NCBI RefSeq assembly: GCF_016859285.1
Contig: NC_053409.1
Location: 27,183,976-27,247,975, forward strand
Direction: 5' to 3'
DNA length: 64,000 nt
Source: Xiphias gladius
Lineage: Eukaryota > Chordata > Actinopteri > Istiophoriformes > Xiphiidae
Every line of letters starts with the position of its first letter. The first letter of the stretch is position 1. Made by a program: the position numbers and the translations under genes. This document shows, in pieces, positions 40,801 to 54,445 of this stretch. The notes under the pieces were generated by a model. The model did no database searches. It saw only the letters and a list, made by a program, of their open reading frames with translations, and had not been told where the DNA came from.

Positions 40801-43800
40801 CCTCTTGCACCATCACCAGGTCATATTTTAATTTCTCCAGTACTTTGATTTTTATTTATTTATTTATTTTTGACCAGATACCTGCAAACTAATGACATTC
40901 CCATCAGCCTCAGCCGTATGCTGTTTACTGTTAATTAGCTAGCTTGATGGTGAACATGTTAAACATTATAACTGCTAAACATCAGCACGTTAGCATTGTC
41001 ATTTGGAGCATGTTAGCATGCTGATATTAGCATTTAGCCCACAGCATTGTGTCTAAGTATAACCTCAAAGCGCTGCTAACACTGGATCTGACTTGCTTGT
41101 TGCATTTAAAAATCTTTTAATAAATAATAAGTCTTCACTATAAGTTTTACTTCAGTGTCAGACTACACAAGCGTCATGATTGGTTGCGTGCAGACGTCAT
41201 GATTGGCTGTCGGGGAGGAGTGATGATGCCGAGAAAAGGTTTCGCTCGATGAGCTGACGATGTCGTGTGATGTCACGTCTTCTCTTGGCTGTCTGACCAA
41301 TCCCCTGCCAGCTTAACCTCAGCTGTGAAAAAAAATCTCCTGTTAGACTCTGATAACTCAAGCGTGTTTGTGTGTTTCAGTGTTTGATGACGGAGATGAG
41401 AAGACTCTCCGTCGTACGTCTCTGTGTCTAAAGGGAGAGAGACATTTTGCAGAGAGTGAGGTGAGTCACGCCTACTGTACAGACAGAGGGACTGCTCCTC
41501 AGGCCTGTATCCTTCCAACAGAAAGTCTTTCAACTCTAAAAATATCTACAATCGTCTCACTGCACGGCCATTAATATTAAAGTATACATGTTAATCACGT
41601 TCTACCCCTCGTCCCTCTCAGACGTTGGACCAGCTGCCGTTGACCAACCCGGAGCATTTCGGCACTCCGGTCATCGGCAAGAAGTCAAACCGTGGTGGAC
41701 GGCGTTCATCCCAGGCTGTGTGAGTTTTATCGTTTTAAAGTATATGTACATTCAACAAATGCAGCACCGAGTGTAGAAGACACATCACTCTGTAACATCT
41801 CTCTATGACCGCCAGTGACCTGTGTTTTTTCAGCAGAGTGGAGACTCTTCTCCAGAGAAATGATCAGCTGATCGCAGCTGGTTAAATACAGGACAGTTTG
41901 TGTGGTGCAACCTGCTTTAGTTTAGTGACGCGTAAATTCCGACCTAGTAAACGCTTTCGTTAGAACTAAGTTTGAACTTGTGAACAACTGCTGCAACTGA
42001 CTCTGTTTCACTGTAAACTGGAATACTTACTCTGTCCGTCTGTCTGTATCTCTGTATCCCTGTATCCCTGTCTGTCTCAGGGCTGACGAGGAGAATGAGT
42101 CTACATCCAGTGAAGATGAGGAGGAGGACAGGCGGAGGCTGAATGATGAGCTGCTGGGGAAAGTGTGCAGCATTGAGAACGAGGAGGAGCCCAGCAGCTG
42201 GTACCTGGCTCTGGTAAACACACGCGCACACGCGCACACACACACACGCACACACAACTCTACCTGTCTGTCACAAGACCACGCTCCGACTGCAGGTGTG
42301 TGTTTGTCCTGCAGGTGGTGTCTCCAAGCTGTAACGACGAGCTGGTGGTGAAGAAGGATCAGTGTCTGGTCAGATCATTCAGCGACTCCAAGTTGTGAGT
42401 TCACTTTGATTTTATTTATTTATTTTTAATTGTTGATCTTTGATCAGAAACTGATCGGCCCCTTCTCATCCTCCTCCTCCTCCTCCTGTTTCATCCTGCA
42501 GCCACACGGTGGCGAGGAGACACGTCCACGCCGTCAACTCCATCAGCATTGCCAGGTCTGAGTTCTCCAACAGGAGAGGTGAGGCACTACAACCCCCACA
42601 ATGCACCAGGGCACTGATTCACAGGCAAAACTCAATGCTGACTGTTTTTCAATTTTGTTTTTCTCTTACATCTTTTCAACTGCTGCTTCTCCTCATTTTT
42701 TGACCTTCACCTCCTTCTACTCCTATGACTGCCCCTTTCTCCCCTCTTCCTTCTGTCACATCCTCTCTCTCTCCCCTCTTACTCTTGCTCCCCATTCTCC
42801 TATGGCCCCCCATTCTCTCCCCACTCTTCTGTCTCCTCTCCCTCTTGCTCCCTTTCTCTCCTTCTCCTCTCTCTCTCCTCCTTCCTCCTCCTCCTACTTC
42901 CTTTCTCTTCTATTTCCTCTTCTCTTCCTCCCCCTTCTAACCTCTCTTCTTTCTTCTCTCTTCCTTCTTCCTCCCCCTTCCCTCTTCTTCTTTCCTCCTC
43001 TTCTCCTCCTCCTCCCTATCTCCATTCTCCTCCTCTTACCACCCCCCAGGTTTTGAAGCAGCCCAGATATTCCTGAGGAGCCGGGAGGTTCCAGATCTGT
43101 GGAAGATGGACATGAGTCAGATCCTGGACTCGTCCTCCAGTGACGATGAGGACGATGAAGAAGAGAAGGAGAGTGATGACGAGGAGGAGGACGAAGAGGA
43201 GAGCAAAAAGAAGAAACACATAAAGGATGAGGTGAGAAACTGATGAGAGACCAGGTGTGACTCTCCTATAACGTACTGTGTGGGGATGTAATGCTGGGGG
43301 GTCAGATCCTAACTTGCCTGTCTTTGTGTCCAGCCGGAAGAGGAACCAGACCCAGAGGAGAGAGACCACTTCCTGCAGCAGCTCTACAAGTTCATGGAGG
43401 ACAGAGGTGAGCCAGCTCAGGACTTCAGACTGGGACAGGACATGCCTTCAGATTTACAATCACAAAATACTCCAGTGATCTGTCTTACATGAAGGGTTTT
43501 ATGTGAATTGTTCCTTTGTGTGAAACAGCTCAGGGGTTTGTTCTAACATTACTGGTGTCTGTCTGTCTATCAGGGACTCCCATCAACAAACCACCAGTGT
43601 TGGGTTATAAAGACCTGAACCTCTTTAAGCTCTTCAGACTTGTCTATCACCTGGGAGGCTGCCACAAGGTGAGGACTGTCCACCCGTCTACCTGTCTGTC
43701 CATAGAGCTGGTGATTAGCTGAAGACACACTGATACTGACGTTCACTCGCATCCATGATATACACATCCTGTAAAAGTGACTTCTCTGTTGACCTGGGCT

Positions 43801-45438
43801 CATAATCTGTCCTAGCGGGCCAAGAATTCTCAAAGTGACAGTTTTGGTCTTACAGAGGAGTCACATCAGAGGAGTCCTGATCAGTTAGTTAGCTGCAAGA
43901 GGTTGAGGTCAGACAGAGGCAATGTGAGAGAGGAGAGGTTACACTGATCAGCATGAGCTAATGAAAAGATACAGTTGCTCGATTTAAAAAAAAAAAAAAA
44001 AAAAACAGTGTTCAGGTCTCTGCAACCTCACAGAGGGAGGGAAGATGCAGCCTTACTAAAGAGATGATTTGGGTCTAACACAACTGATTGTTTCAGCAGA
44101 AACAAATCTCACTTTGATCTGTTTTGCTCTGAGTTCAAAGAGAATGCGAAGCCAATTTTAGGGTCGGCACAAATGCATACAAAGTCGATGGAAAGACGTG
44201 ATGGGAAGCACGTTCACCCAGGATGATGTAAAAATGAGAAATTTGTGTGTATCCTGGAGCTTTATGACTCAGTTTCATGAACATGCAGAGAGGAGAGGAA
44301 AGAGAAGAGCGACTGGAGCGACATAACAGAACTGAAGTTTCAGACGCTGATGTACAGGTCTGTTTCTAGGTAGCGTACAGTTAACATCTGTACAGTTGTT
44401 ACGTTGGGTGTATGGGCTGAATAAGCACAAGCAGTCCAGCAGGCAAATTTGTGCCAACAACGAGAGGTGAAAATTCACTTTTGCTGTCTGAGTCAGTTTC
44501 AGCGTCATTCCTCGGTGGAGCTCAGATGCAGCAGTGCATCTGAGCTCAGTGGGTCATGTGACCAACTGAAGGCCATGCGGGATGATCCCGAGAGAGGTTG
44601 TGAATGCTGGACTGAAGTCCTGTGATGTCGCGTCCTCTTGGCTGTCTGACGAGCCCCACTGTCCAATCAGCTGATTACAGAGAGAAACAGCTGGATGTGA
44701 CAGTTACAGCTTTGAACTGACAGGGCTCCATTTCTGAGAGCGTGCCAGTTAGAATTTCGCATGGTAGCGTTGGTGCGAGTGCGTGACGATCATTGGGCTG
44801 TTCCAGTGCCCCTCTGGCACGGACGCTGGGTTAGCCACTGCGGTCGTGTCGATCTCTCCACGCTCAAACAATCATTCAGCCGTTACCGTGTTCTGTAGAC
44901 GCGGCGTCCACATGTGATTATTTTAAAAAACACAAAACAAGGGGGGAGAGGAGGAGGCTGGTGGAGAGGGAGATCCGACCACAGGTCCCGCCTCAGACAC
45001 AACCGATGATGAGGATGCAGCTGCAGGGAGAGTGGAAAAATTGCCTCTGCTCACTACTTAACAGGTCTCACTGTTTATGACAGATATTGCCACCGACGTT
45101 TCCACCAGACAATGTGAGATTGTCTACACCTGTGACATTGATAATGGAAGGGGAGAAACAGGGTGCGACCAAATTATCTACAAACTTTCTCAGTTGGTCG
45201 CACCAGAGCTACCAGTGGAAAAGTTAGTCCTCAGTCCTGACTGACTCTGTTCTTCTGTCTGTCTGTTTTTTTTGTTTGTTTTGTTTTGTTTTTGTTTTTT
45301 CTCCCCCCCCAAGATTGAGTCTGGGACAGTGTGGAAGCAGGTCTACATGGATCTGGGGATCCCCGTTCTGAACTCTGCTGCATCCTATAACGTCAAGACG
45401 GCCTACAGGAAGTAAGAGAACACACCTGCGTACTCACA

Positions 45439-45516
<78 letters not shown>

Positions 45517-48500
45517 AGAATAAATAAAATAATATAATATTCCCAAAGTTGTTACAGTTCATCCTGAGGGGGGACACGAACGTCGGAGCCACATTTCAAT
45601 CCATCCAATAGTTAAGATGTTTCAGTCTGGACCAAAGTGGAGGACCGACTGACTGACATTAACATCCATACAGACGTGCTTCCAGTGCGGCTAAATATCA
45701 GCCCCTTCACGATGCCACGATGGCGACAATTAACGCAAATTCAACCAATCCCCATGAACTCTGCGCGACCTTGCAACTCTGTCCAATCACCTAAACTTTT
45801 CTGCAACTTTCACCAATCACAGCAGTCCTCCGTGCAAAATGTTTGAGCCATACACATGTCCGTCACCAAACTCACTTCCTTGTTTCTCAGACGCGTGGGA
45901 CACGAAAGTCTCATTTACCAACAAAAATGACTGCTAAATACAATGCGAGGAAGTCCCCTGATGTTCCGCACAAAAGCGGGGGCAAATTATTTTTTACCGT
46001 GTGCAACGTTATGGAGTAACACAAACAAAAGTCATAGATTTACAAATGCTTTTCTACCGCAAAACAAACCGGGAGAATGGCTGAAATGCCACAGGACAAT
46101 AGAGACAAGCCGACATGAGAGCGGCCATGACATCCAGATCTATTGCAAGTGCTGAAAGAACCAAGTTGAGTTTCCTCTGTCTTTTGGTCTGTACCAAGGT
46201 TTCAGGTGTGTTGTTGCTGCTTTCCATCTTTCTTTCCAGTATTTCTTTCTTAACCACTTCTGACCTGATCCATTTCCCATCCTGGTTTTCTGAGCAGTGT
46301 AAATTGTGTCAACAGGTACCTGTATGGTTTTGAGGAGTACTGCCGCTCCGCCTCCATCACATTCAGGACCATCCATCACAACAACCCCCGCCCTCCCACC
46401 ATACCAGCCAATGAGACTGCAGGGGTGGAGCTTAAAGAGCCCTCCACGCCACCGGTGAAGGCGGAACCTGTGGATGACAAGAGGGAGGAAGTAGAGTCAG
46501 AGAGTGAGAGCGAGAAGGAGGAGGTCAAGGAGAGGCAGTTGTCACCGAGGGTGAGACACTGAAAACATTGAGTTACATAACACACAGCGACAGTTAAGTA
46601 TAACGCAGCAGCAAGACAGGCTCTAGAGAGAGCCTTAGCATTTAACGTTACCTGAAAGCCACCGTAGGTTCTCCTATGTACTTGGCAAGGGAGGGGTGAG
46701 GTGAGGGGTGTTCACTTGGTTGCAATCTGCAGCCCTGCGACTAGATCCCACTGTGCCCTACACACTTGTCCTTAAACAGTGTGGTTCCAGATTCTGGTTC
46801 CAGAGTATTTCTCCAAACAGAACATTAAATATTCAAGAATTTAAGTTTGTAAATAAACATCGGTAGTTGTTATTTATTGAAAGTTTAAAACTCAAATGTT
46901 CTAATCTGCTTCTTTAGGACTGTGTACGTGTGTTGTTATTATTTGATTGACAGCACCAACAAACAACCATTCAACACATGTTGATGTACATTTTGCTAAA
47001 ACTTGATTGGTGCATAGAAATATATTTGATATTTTTCCAGTCTAACAAACTTCAAACCATTGACAAGAGCACAAACAAAACAAACAAGACTAAGTCAGGT
47101 ACATGGCTGGACTTTCAGTGGAAAGGAGCTAAGTGTTGCTTAATGAGCTAATACGCTAATTAGCATATTCATTATGTAATCGCATCCTATTTGCACTCAG
47201 CTTAGTGTCAGTAGGTTTCGGCCCTTTGTCTGTTGGCTTCTCTCCTGCTCTCTGTGCTCACATATACAGTATTTTAATCCATTTGAATTCCCAACAAAGC
47301 TGCTCTCATCTACATGTTTTACCGTTTCTGTTGTCAGACGACGGAACCGGTATGAAACAATGACTGAAACTTGGCCCATTAAAACTTCATGTTAAGCATC
47401 AGCCACTTCAAGCTGCTGCTCTGCTGCTAAAATCCTGATTGTCTAACCACGACGTCGTCTGACAGAATCACCAGACACATGAGTTAAAGACGACGGCTGA
47501 GCTGAGATTTCAGGTGTATTTACCTGTAAAATGATGAGTCAGAGAGAAAGTTAGAAGCTCATTCACGTCTGAGTCAGCTGCCGTGTGGTCAGTTGAATGA
47601 GACGCGTAGAAAGGTGTTGCTTGCGGAGGGAAAGATCGACCTCGCGCTCGCAGGGCAACACTGGCGACTCTCTTCTAAGTAAAGTAGCTCAGGTTTGCAG
47701 TTCAGTGGACTTATCACATGAGTGCATGTTTAGACACACACTGAAATGGAGTAAGAGTCTGAAACTAGTGCCAATCATTTATTCAATCAAGAATCTGTTT
47801 TACATCGAGAATTGATTCTGAATTGAATCAAGAGATTCCCGCCCCTACAAATTAGCAGTGCATAATGCTGACAGGTTTGCAGTAACGGCTGAAATAATAA
47901 CATTTATAACTTTAAACTTGGTATAGAATGTGGAGTCTGGTGTGATGTCAGTTTGAGCATCATTTATGGACCATGAACCTAAAATACTAAGTCACTCGAT
48001 ACAAAAAACTGTTTTTAAAAACTGAGACCAGTGGAAACATTTCTCCCGCCTGACTCTTCTCCTGCTTTTCTGTCTGTTTTCAGGGGAGGAGGAGGTGTGT
48101 GGGGAGTCAGGTGAAGGCAGAGAGAGAGTTGTCCTCCAGACCAGAGAAAAGAGGAGGAGGAGGAGGAGGAGGAGGAGGAGAGAACAGTGAGGAGCAGAGG
48201 GACGTGAGGAGACGCAGCAACAGAAGAATGGACGACTCGGAGAAAGGCTCTGAGGAAGAGGAGGAGGAGGACGACGATGAAGAGGAGGAGGAGGGGGAGA
48301 GGAGGAGAGGAGACAGGTGAGACTGAACACAAACAGTTTGAACTGAATTTCTGGACAGAGATTAGACTGATTAAAAACAAATGCAGATTTGAGGTTCACT
48401 GTAATGGATCACTGATGTTCAGACTGTTAGTAGGACAAAAATACTTTCAGGTTTCTAAAATATTGTCCGTGATGTCAGGCTACCACCAGTGGGAGAGGAG

Positions 48501-49548
48501 GTATTCAGATCCTTTACCTGAGTAAAAGTATGAATACCACAATAGGGCTGCAACTAATTATTATTTTCGACAAACACCTCAAAACTGAAAGAGATGGTTG
48601 TTTATAATGAAATGAAACGGAGGAAAGTGGCAAACCCTCCGGTCCCTCCTTGGACCACTGCCTACTGGGAAGACCCCACAGGACCTGCTGTGTTGGCCAT
48701 GCTCTGACCCGTCGTCCAGCCATCACAGTTTGGCCCGTGTCAAGTCGCTCAGATCCTTACGCTTGCCCATTCTTCCTGCTTCCAGCCAATCAACGTCAAG
48801 AACTGACTGTTCGCCTGCTGCCTAATATATCCCACCACGTACAGGTGCCACTGTAACGAGGGAATCGGTGTTATTCTTCACCTGTCAGTGGTTTTACCGT
48901 TGTGACTTTCACTGTTACGTGAAAGTCATGGGTTCAGAATTTTACCTCAGTAAAAGTACAGAAGTATTTTCAAGCATTCAAATATCAAAAGTACTCCACA
49001 TGTTGAATGGTCCCTGTCTGATTATACTGTATACATTACTGGATTCAAGTATTTCATTGTTGTAGCTTGTGGAGATGGTTAGTAATATGTATTTCTCTCT
49101 GAAATGTAATGGAATAGACAAAAGGTACTAGAAGAGGAGCTACAAGTATCTCAGAAGTGTATTTACCATTACAGTACTTAGAGTATTGATCGAGTAGAAA
49201 TGTGGCGTAAACTTGTACATCATCATGTAGAAGTGTAGTCCAGCGTGGCATCGCTGTTGGTCCACGTGGTTACAGGTGGACCCAGAGCACATTTCAGACC
49301 ATACCTGTCAGTGATGCTGGCTCTGGCTGGAGGATAAACAGGGTTCAAACTTTCAACCAGAGACGTCAGCAAAACCCTGCTATACAGCCTGCTGTTATGC
49401 TTTCAGTAAATGTACTTAGTTATTTTCCACCACTGAAAACTCGGGTATGATATATGTTTTTGGAGACATCACTCGGGACAATGGAGCACATTAACACTCA
49501 GGATTGATCATAATTTGATACTCAGTGCCCTTTGTCATAAATTAAACT

Positions 49549-49637
<89 letters not shown>

Positions 49638-52600
49638 GGGGGTCAGGAGTGAGGATGAGGAGGATGGAGACTCTGTCACGGGGACGAAGGTCAGGGTGAA
49701 GTACGGCAGAGGAAAGACTCAGAAGATCTACGAGGCTCACATCAAGAAGACGGACATAGACAACGGAGAACAGTTCTACCTGGTTCACTACTACGGCTGG
49801 AACGTCAGGTCAGTGTCGGAAACTGAGAAACGGTTGTGTGTGTGTGCGCGTGTGTGTGTGTGTGTGTGTGTGTGTGAGAGTGCGTGAGAGTGCGTGAGAG
49901 AGTGTGAGAGTGTGCGTGAAGCGCCCTGCTCTGACTTTCACCAGGAGGATAACTCTCAAGAGTGAGATATATTGCACATGCAGCGATGATGTCGCAGTTT
50001 ATCATTTCCACAGAGCGCTAGGAAATACTCAGCAACATTATGAACATATCTCTTACATATAGCTCCGCTATTCATCATTTTAAAAATACGAATTAATTAT
50101 TAAATATGTATATTAAGTATGATTTATTACAGCTCAAATTGTTGGTTGTTACAGACCCAAATCATCAGTTTCGAAGCTGTGTTTTTCCCCACCGCTGTAA
50201 TGTTGCGAGGACCTCGGTTTACGTGGAGAGTTTTTATTCTCTTTTGCATCCTGTCAAGAAATTATGTAACTTTGGACAAATGGTGTCTGTTACTGAGTTC
50301 ACGTGAAACATCTCTTCCCTTTTTACAGTATGTGCATGCAGGTCTCTTTCTGAACTCTTGCCTAAAATAAGAAGGTTAATGAAATCATTTTACTCCTAGT
50401 CCTAAAAAAAGGATTTCTTACTCTGATATGTTTGACAAGGACACGTCCAGGTAGTGTTGCAGGTGGAGTCGGTCCTGACAGGTGTGTCTGCTCCACAGGT
50501 ACGATGAGTGGGTGAAGGCCGACAGAATCATCTGGCCCATGGAGAAAGGAACAAAGAAGAGGCAGAGGAAGAAGGTTAAGGTGAGATGTCAAATCAGAAT
50601 GTTTCCTGTGAGCCCAGCACCGTCCTGTGACCTGCTGAAGGCCAGGTGTGATGATGCCGAGAAAGGTTTCGCATGCTGGACTGAAGTCCTGTGATGTCAC
50701 TTCCTCTTGGCTGTCTGACCAGACGCTGGTGAGCTTCACTGTCCAATCAGGAGCAGGCAGACAGGGAGTGGGGCGGGGTTAGTTTGACGGATGCACGGGA
50801 TTTCTCTGCTGCCACCGTCCACCGGTGATTTCCACGTTCAAGCTGGCTCACTGCTGTTCCTCCCTGAACTCAGTGAACCAGCTTCAGTTTCACAACACTT
50901 CAGCCTGAGCTTTTACTGTTTATCAAACTGTTGTGACCATGACCTCAGGGCCTGTTTAAGAACTGCAGTTAATACTACGGCCACTGCGACTGCTCAAAGC
51001 GCTGCCTGTCTTACTGCTGCCACAAATACTGAGTCCACCCAGTTTGACTGCTGCTGTCACAGACCTGACCATGCAGTCCTCCCTCACATCTACTTAGAAA
51101 ACACTCTGGGGTCCTTTTTACCGAATTTGCAACACGGGATCATTTCCTCTCCTGTTAATTGTGACACATTTCACTTATCAAAACGACTACCACGGGACCC
51201 CTGACTGAAAACGTATCTGCAATCTGTGAAACGTGACGCTGCCACTATTTATGATCTCTGTGTCAGCAGTTCTCACCAAATCACTTTGGTGAAATCGGTC
51301 CCCAAATCACAATAAAAACCACTTGCTAAAGCATGAGCGACCAGCTGGAAAAGCGCCGACAGCCACTGTGAACACTACCTCAGTTGTCACCCACCTGACC
51401 TGTAGGTGGGAGTCACAAGCAGAAAAGGTTAGGAATCACCCATCGAAGGCTGCAACTAACAATTTTATTAGCAATTAATCTGCTGATTAACTTTCTCATT
51501 TTGTTTTTTTCTGACCAACAGACCCAAAGATATTCAGGTTACTGTGTATGACGAAGAAAAGCATAAATCCTCACATTTGAGAAGGAACCAGCTAATATTT
51601 GACACTTCTGCTTAAAAAAGGGAAAAAGTCCCTTTTAACAGGAAGAAAACCTCCGACAGAACCAGACTCAGGGTGGACGGCCGAGAGAGAGACCAGGAAC
51701 AGCTGTGTGTAGATTCTGTTGTATTCCAGCACTGTCAGACTGGCTGTTTATAATTATAATAATAATTACGGAGTTCAAATAATGGCGTTGCAGTTCGTTG
51801 TAGAGAGGAATGCACAGACCTGTACATTGGATAAACAGAAAACAACGGCTTCACACCTGCATGGCACAACAGAGGCGCGCCAACTCCTCAGGTCAGGACT
51901 CCGTAGTCCACCTACATCTGCTCACTCAGTTGAGGACAGCAATGTACACATTTTGGCCAGAGAGAACCGATGCTTTGAAAGAGGAGTGAAAGAAGATATC
52001 TGACCTGTCACTTATCAACCACTTACAGTGCGGTCCTGAGATCCCTCCCCAGGCATCTTAACACCCGTTCAAACTGAAGAAGCCTGTCAGATGAGGGATC
52101 CAAGTCCAATTGACTTTGTATAACACTTGGAAACACCATGACTTGCGTGTCTGAGAATCTTCACAAACATATTTCTGTCCTTACTCAGGCTGCAGCATTT
52201 TGGGTCAGTCAGAGGCTTCTCACAGAATTATTGTGACATCCTGATAAGGAATTACAGTAGTCCAGTTTACAGGTAAAAAAACGCATGGACTAGTTTTGCG
52301 CAGGTGGAGGGAGGCTGTCGTAGAGTATTATTTTTATGTGTGAGTCAAAAGACATGTCCTTGTTGAAAATGACCCCAAGGTTCCTTACAGTAGAACTGGA
52401 GGCCAAGGTGACACAATCCAAAGTGACAAAAATCTTGGCAACCACCTTGAACAGCATTAATTTACTTAAAACCTAGTAACCACCTTGTAACATTATCTCT
52501 GTAAACAGGCAGCAAGATATTCACCACACAAGCTTAAAACTGAAACCAAACTCCTGGGACACACAGCAAGCAGTAGGCACCCTAAAATTTCTGGAGCAAT

Positions 52601-53611
52601 TTTCCAGATTTCGATCGATTCCTTCCTTCCAGGCAGCCACTCGGTGTCATATCATTTCTGTAAAATCGGCTTGCGGAGAGATAATGCTCTGCTGTTAACA
52701 TGTCTGCTTTTGTTTTTATTAAGGATGAGTTCTTGCTGCGTGGTGATGCAGTTATGAACAAACTATTGTGAAAACTTGTCCTCACTGCCATCTGTCTCCC
52801 CGGCAGAGCAAAGACGAGGTGGAGAAAGAGAGAGATAAAGATGAAGAGAAGCCGGCGTTGAAGCCAACGGGAGCGAAGCGTGGTCGTCCTCAGATCAGAA
52901 CCACACCAACCGGCTCGGCCGGCCGCAGCGTCTCCAAAACACCGAGCAACGAGGGACGATCCAACGGCAAGGGCAGCAGGACGGAGATATCGTCCAACAT
53001 GGCCAATGGAGACAGTAAGACACACTGAAACTAAAGAAACTTGATTCACATGTGACCAAACAGGTGGCATTTTATTCTTTGTCTGCAGGTGACTAATTTC
53101 TATTATTTCAGTTTAGGGTTTAAACTGCACCTCCATGGCTGCAAACTTGTCGCCCTGTAGCCTAGTTCACTGTTTTGAATGAAAGTGTGTTATTCAGGCT
53201 GCTGACAAAGGCAGGACAGGTGCGTGTTTGTGAGGGTGTGTTAGGAAAGGTGTGTACGTCTTTGAAATGAAACACTTGGGTGCGTTTCATCTGTTACATC
53301 TTTGGGACTTTTTCCGATATAAACACCGACCTTATCAGGACCCGTGTTCCTCATGGGGACCGAAGCCCGGTCCAAATGAGGCAAAGCGTCCTTTCCAACG
53401 TCTTGTCTAAGGCTAGGGTTTGGGTTGGGCTGTCCACAATGAATGGAAGACAATTCAGTGTCCTAACAAGGATAGTTGCACAATTGTGTCACTGTGGACC
53501 AAGCTCTGTTACCGTGTGTTACTGACGGTAATCACTAGAGGTGCTGGCTGTGCCGACGTGCTGCGGTAAGCTTATTGTCTCATTTCCGGTTACTGGTAGG
53601 GTGTTTTGCTG

Positions 53612-53687
<76 letters not shown>

Positions 53688-54405
53688 ACATGTGTGCGTC
53701 CTCCTGCCTGTCCTCTGATGTGTCTCCTCTCTGCAGACACTCCTCGCAGGAGAACCAGGAGAATGTCGGGCGTGTACGACTCAGACAGAGGGTCCAACGG
53801 TGAGAACGACATTACTGCTTCATCCTGTTTCTGCTACTGATCCAGTTTAATTAGTTCAGTTACTTACCAATCTGACCCCTCTCCCTGCAGAGGATTCTGG
53901 GAACTCATCAGACGACAGCGAATCAGAAGACCCCCCTGATAAAAAGCCGTTGCCATGGCGAGGGAGGACTGAAGCCCCACACTGCCAGGAGGAGGAGGAG
54001 GAGGAGGAGGAGGAGGAGGAACCGGAGGAGGTGAAGGAGGAGGAGGAGACGAGCGAGGTCGCTAACATCGCGACACCTGCCCACAACTCTGCCGCCACGG
54101 AAACGACAAGTCAGCCGCCTGCTGCTGCCGCGCCGCCGTGTCCCAGCATACCTCAGGAGAAAGCTGACAAAATGCTGAGCCAATCAGAGAAGGAGGAGGC
54201 GGAGCTGGGGGAGGAGCCCGCAGAAGAATCTGCCGTGGTGCCCGTTCACCTGGATAAGGAGAACAAATCGTCTCCGGTGCAGAAAACGACATCTCCTGGA
54301 CAGGAAGCGCTTGCCAAAATGTCTCCCAGCAGGACGTCTCCTTCCCCCGACAAGATCAACAAAATGTCTCCTGCTGCTGCAGATAAACACAAGATGTCTC
54401 CTGAG

Positions 54406-54445
<40 letters not shown>

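Noticed and set aside
42601..43056. 151-codon Pro/Leu/Ser-rich open frame
   Set aside because: Produced by the pyrimidine-rich intron 9 tract, which contains no stop codons for compositional reasons.
49522..49887. Cys-Val and Thr-His repeat peptides
   Set aside because: Translations of TG/CA microsatellites. The same explanation covers similar frames at 6422-6737, 10459-10847 and 53519-53840.
50791..51204. 137-codon open frame in arid4a intron 17
   Set aside because: Thr/Ala/Cys-rich chance frame downstream of snoRNA-like copy 5. No similarity I recognise.
52582..53070. 162-codon minus-strand open frame
   Set aside because: Lies across arid4a exon 18 in antisense. No family resemblance.
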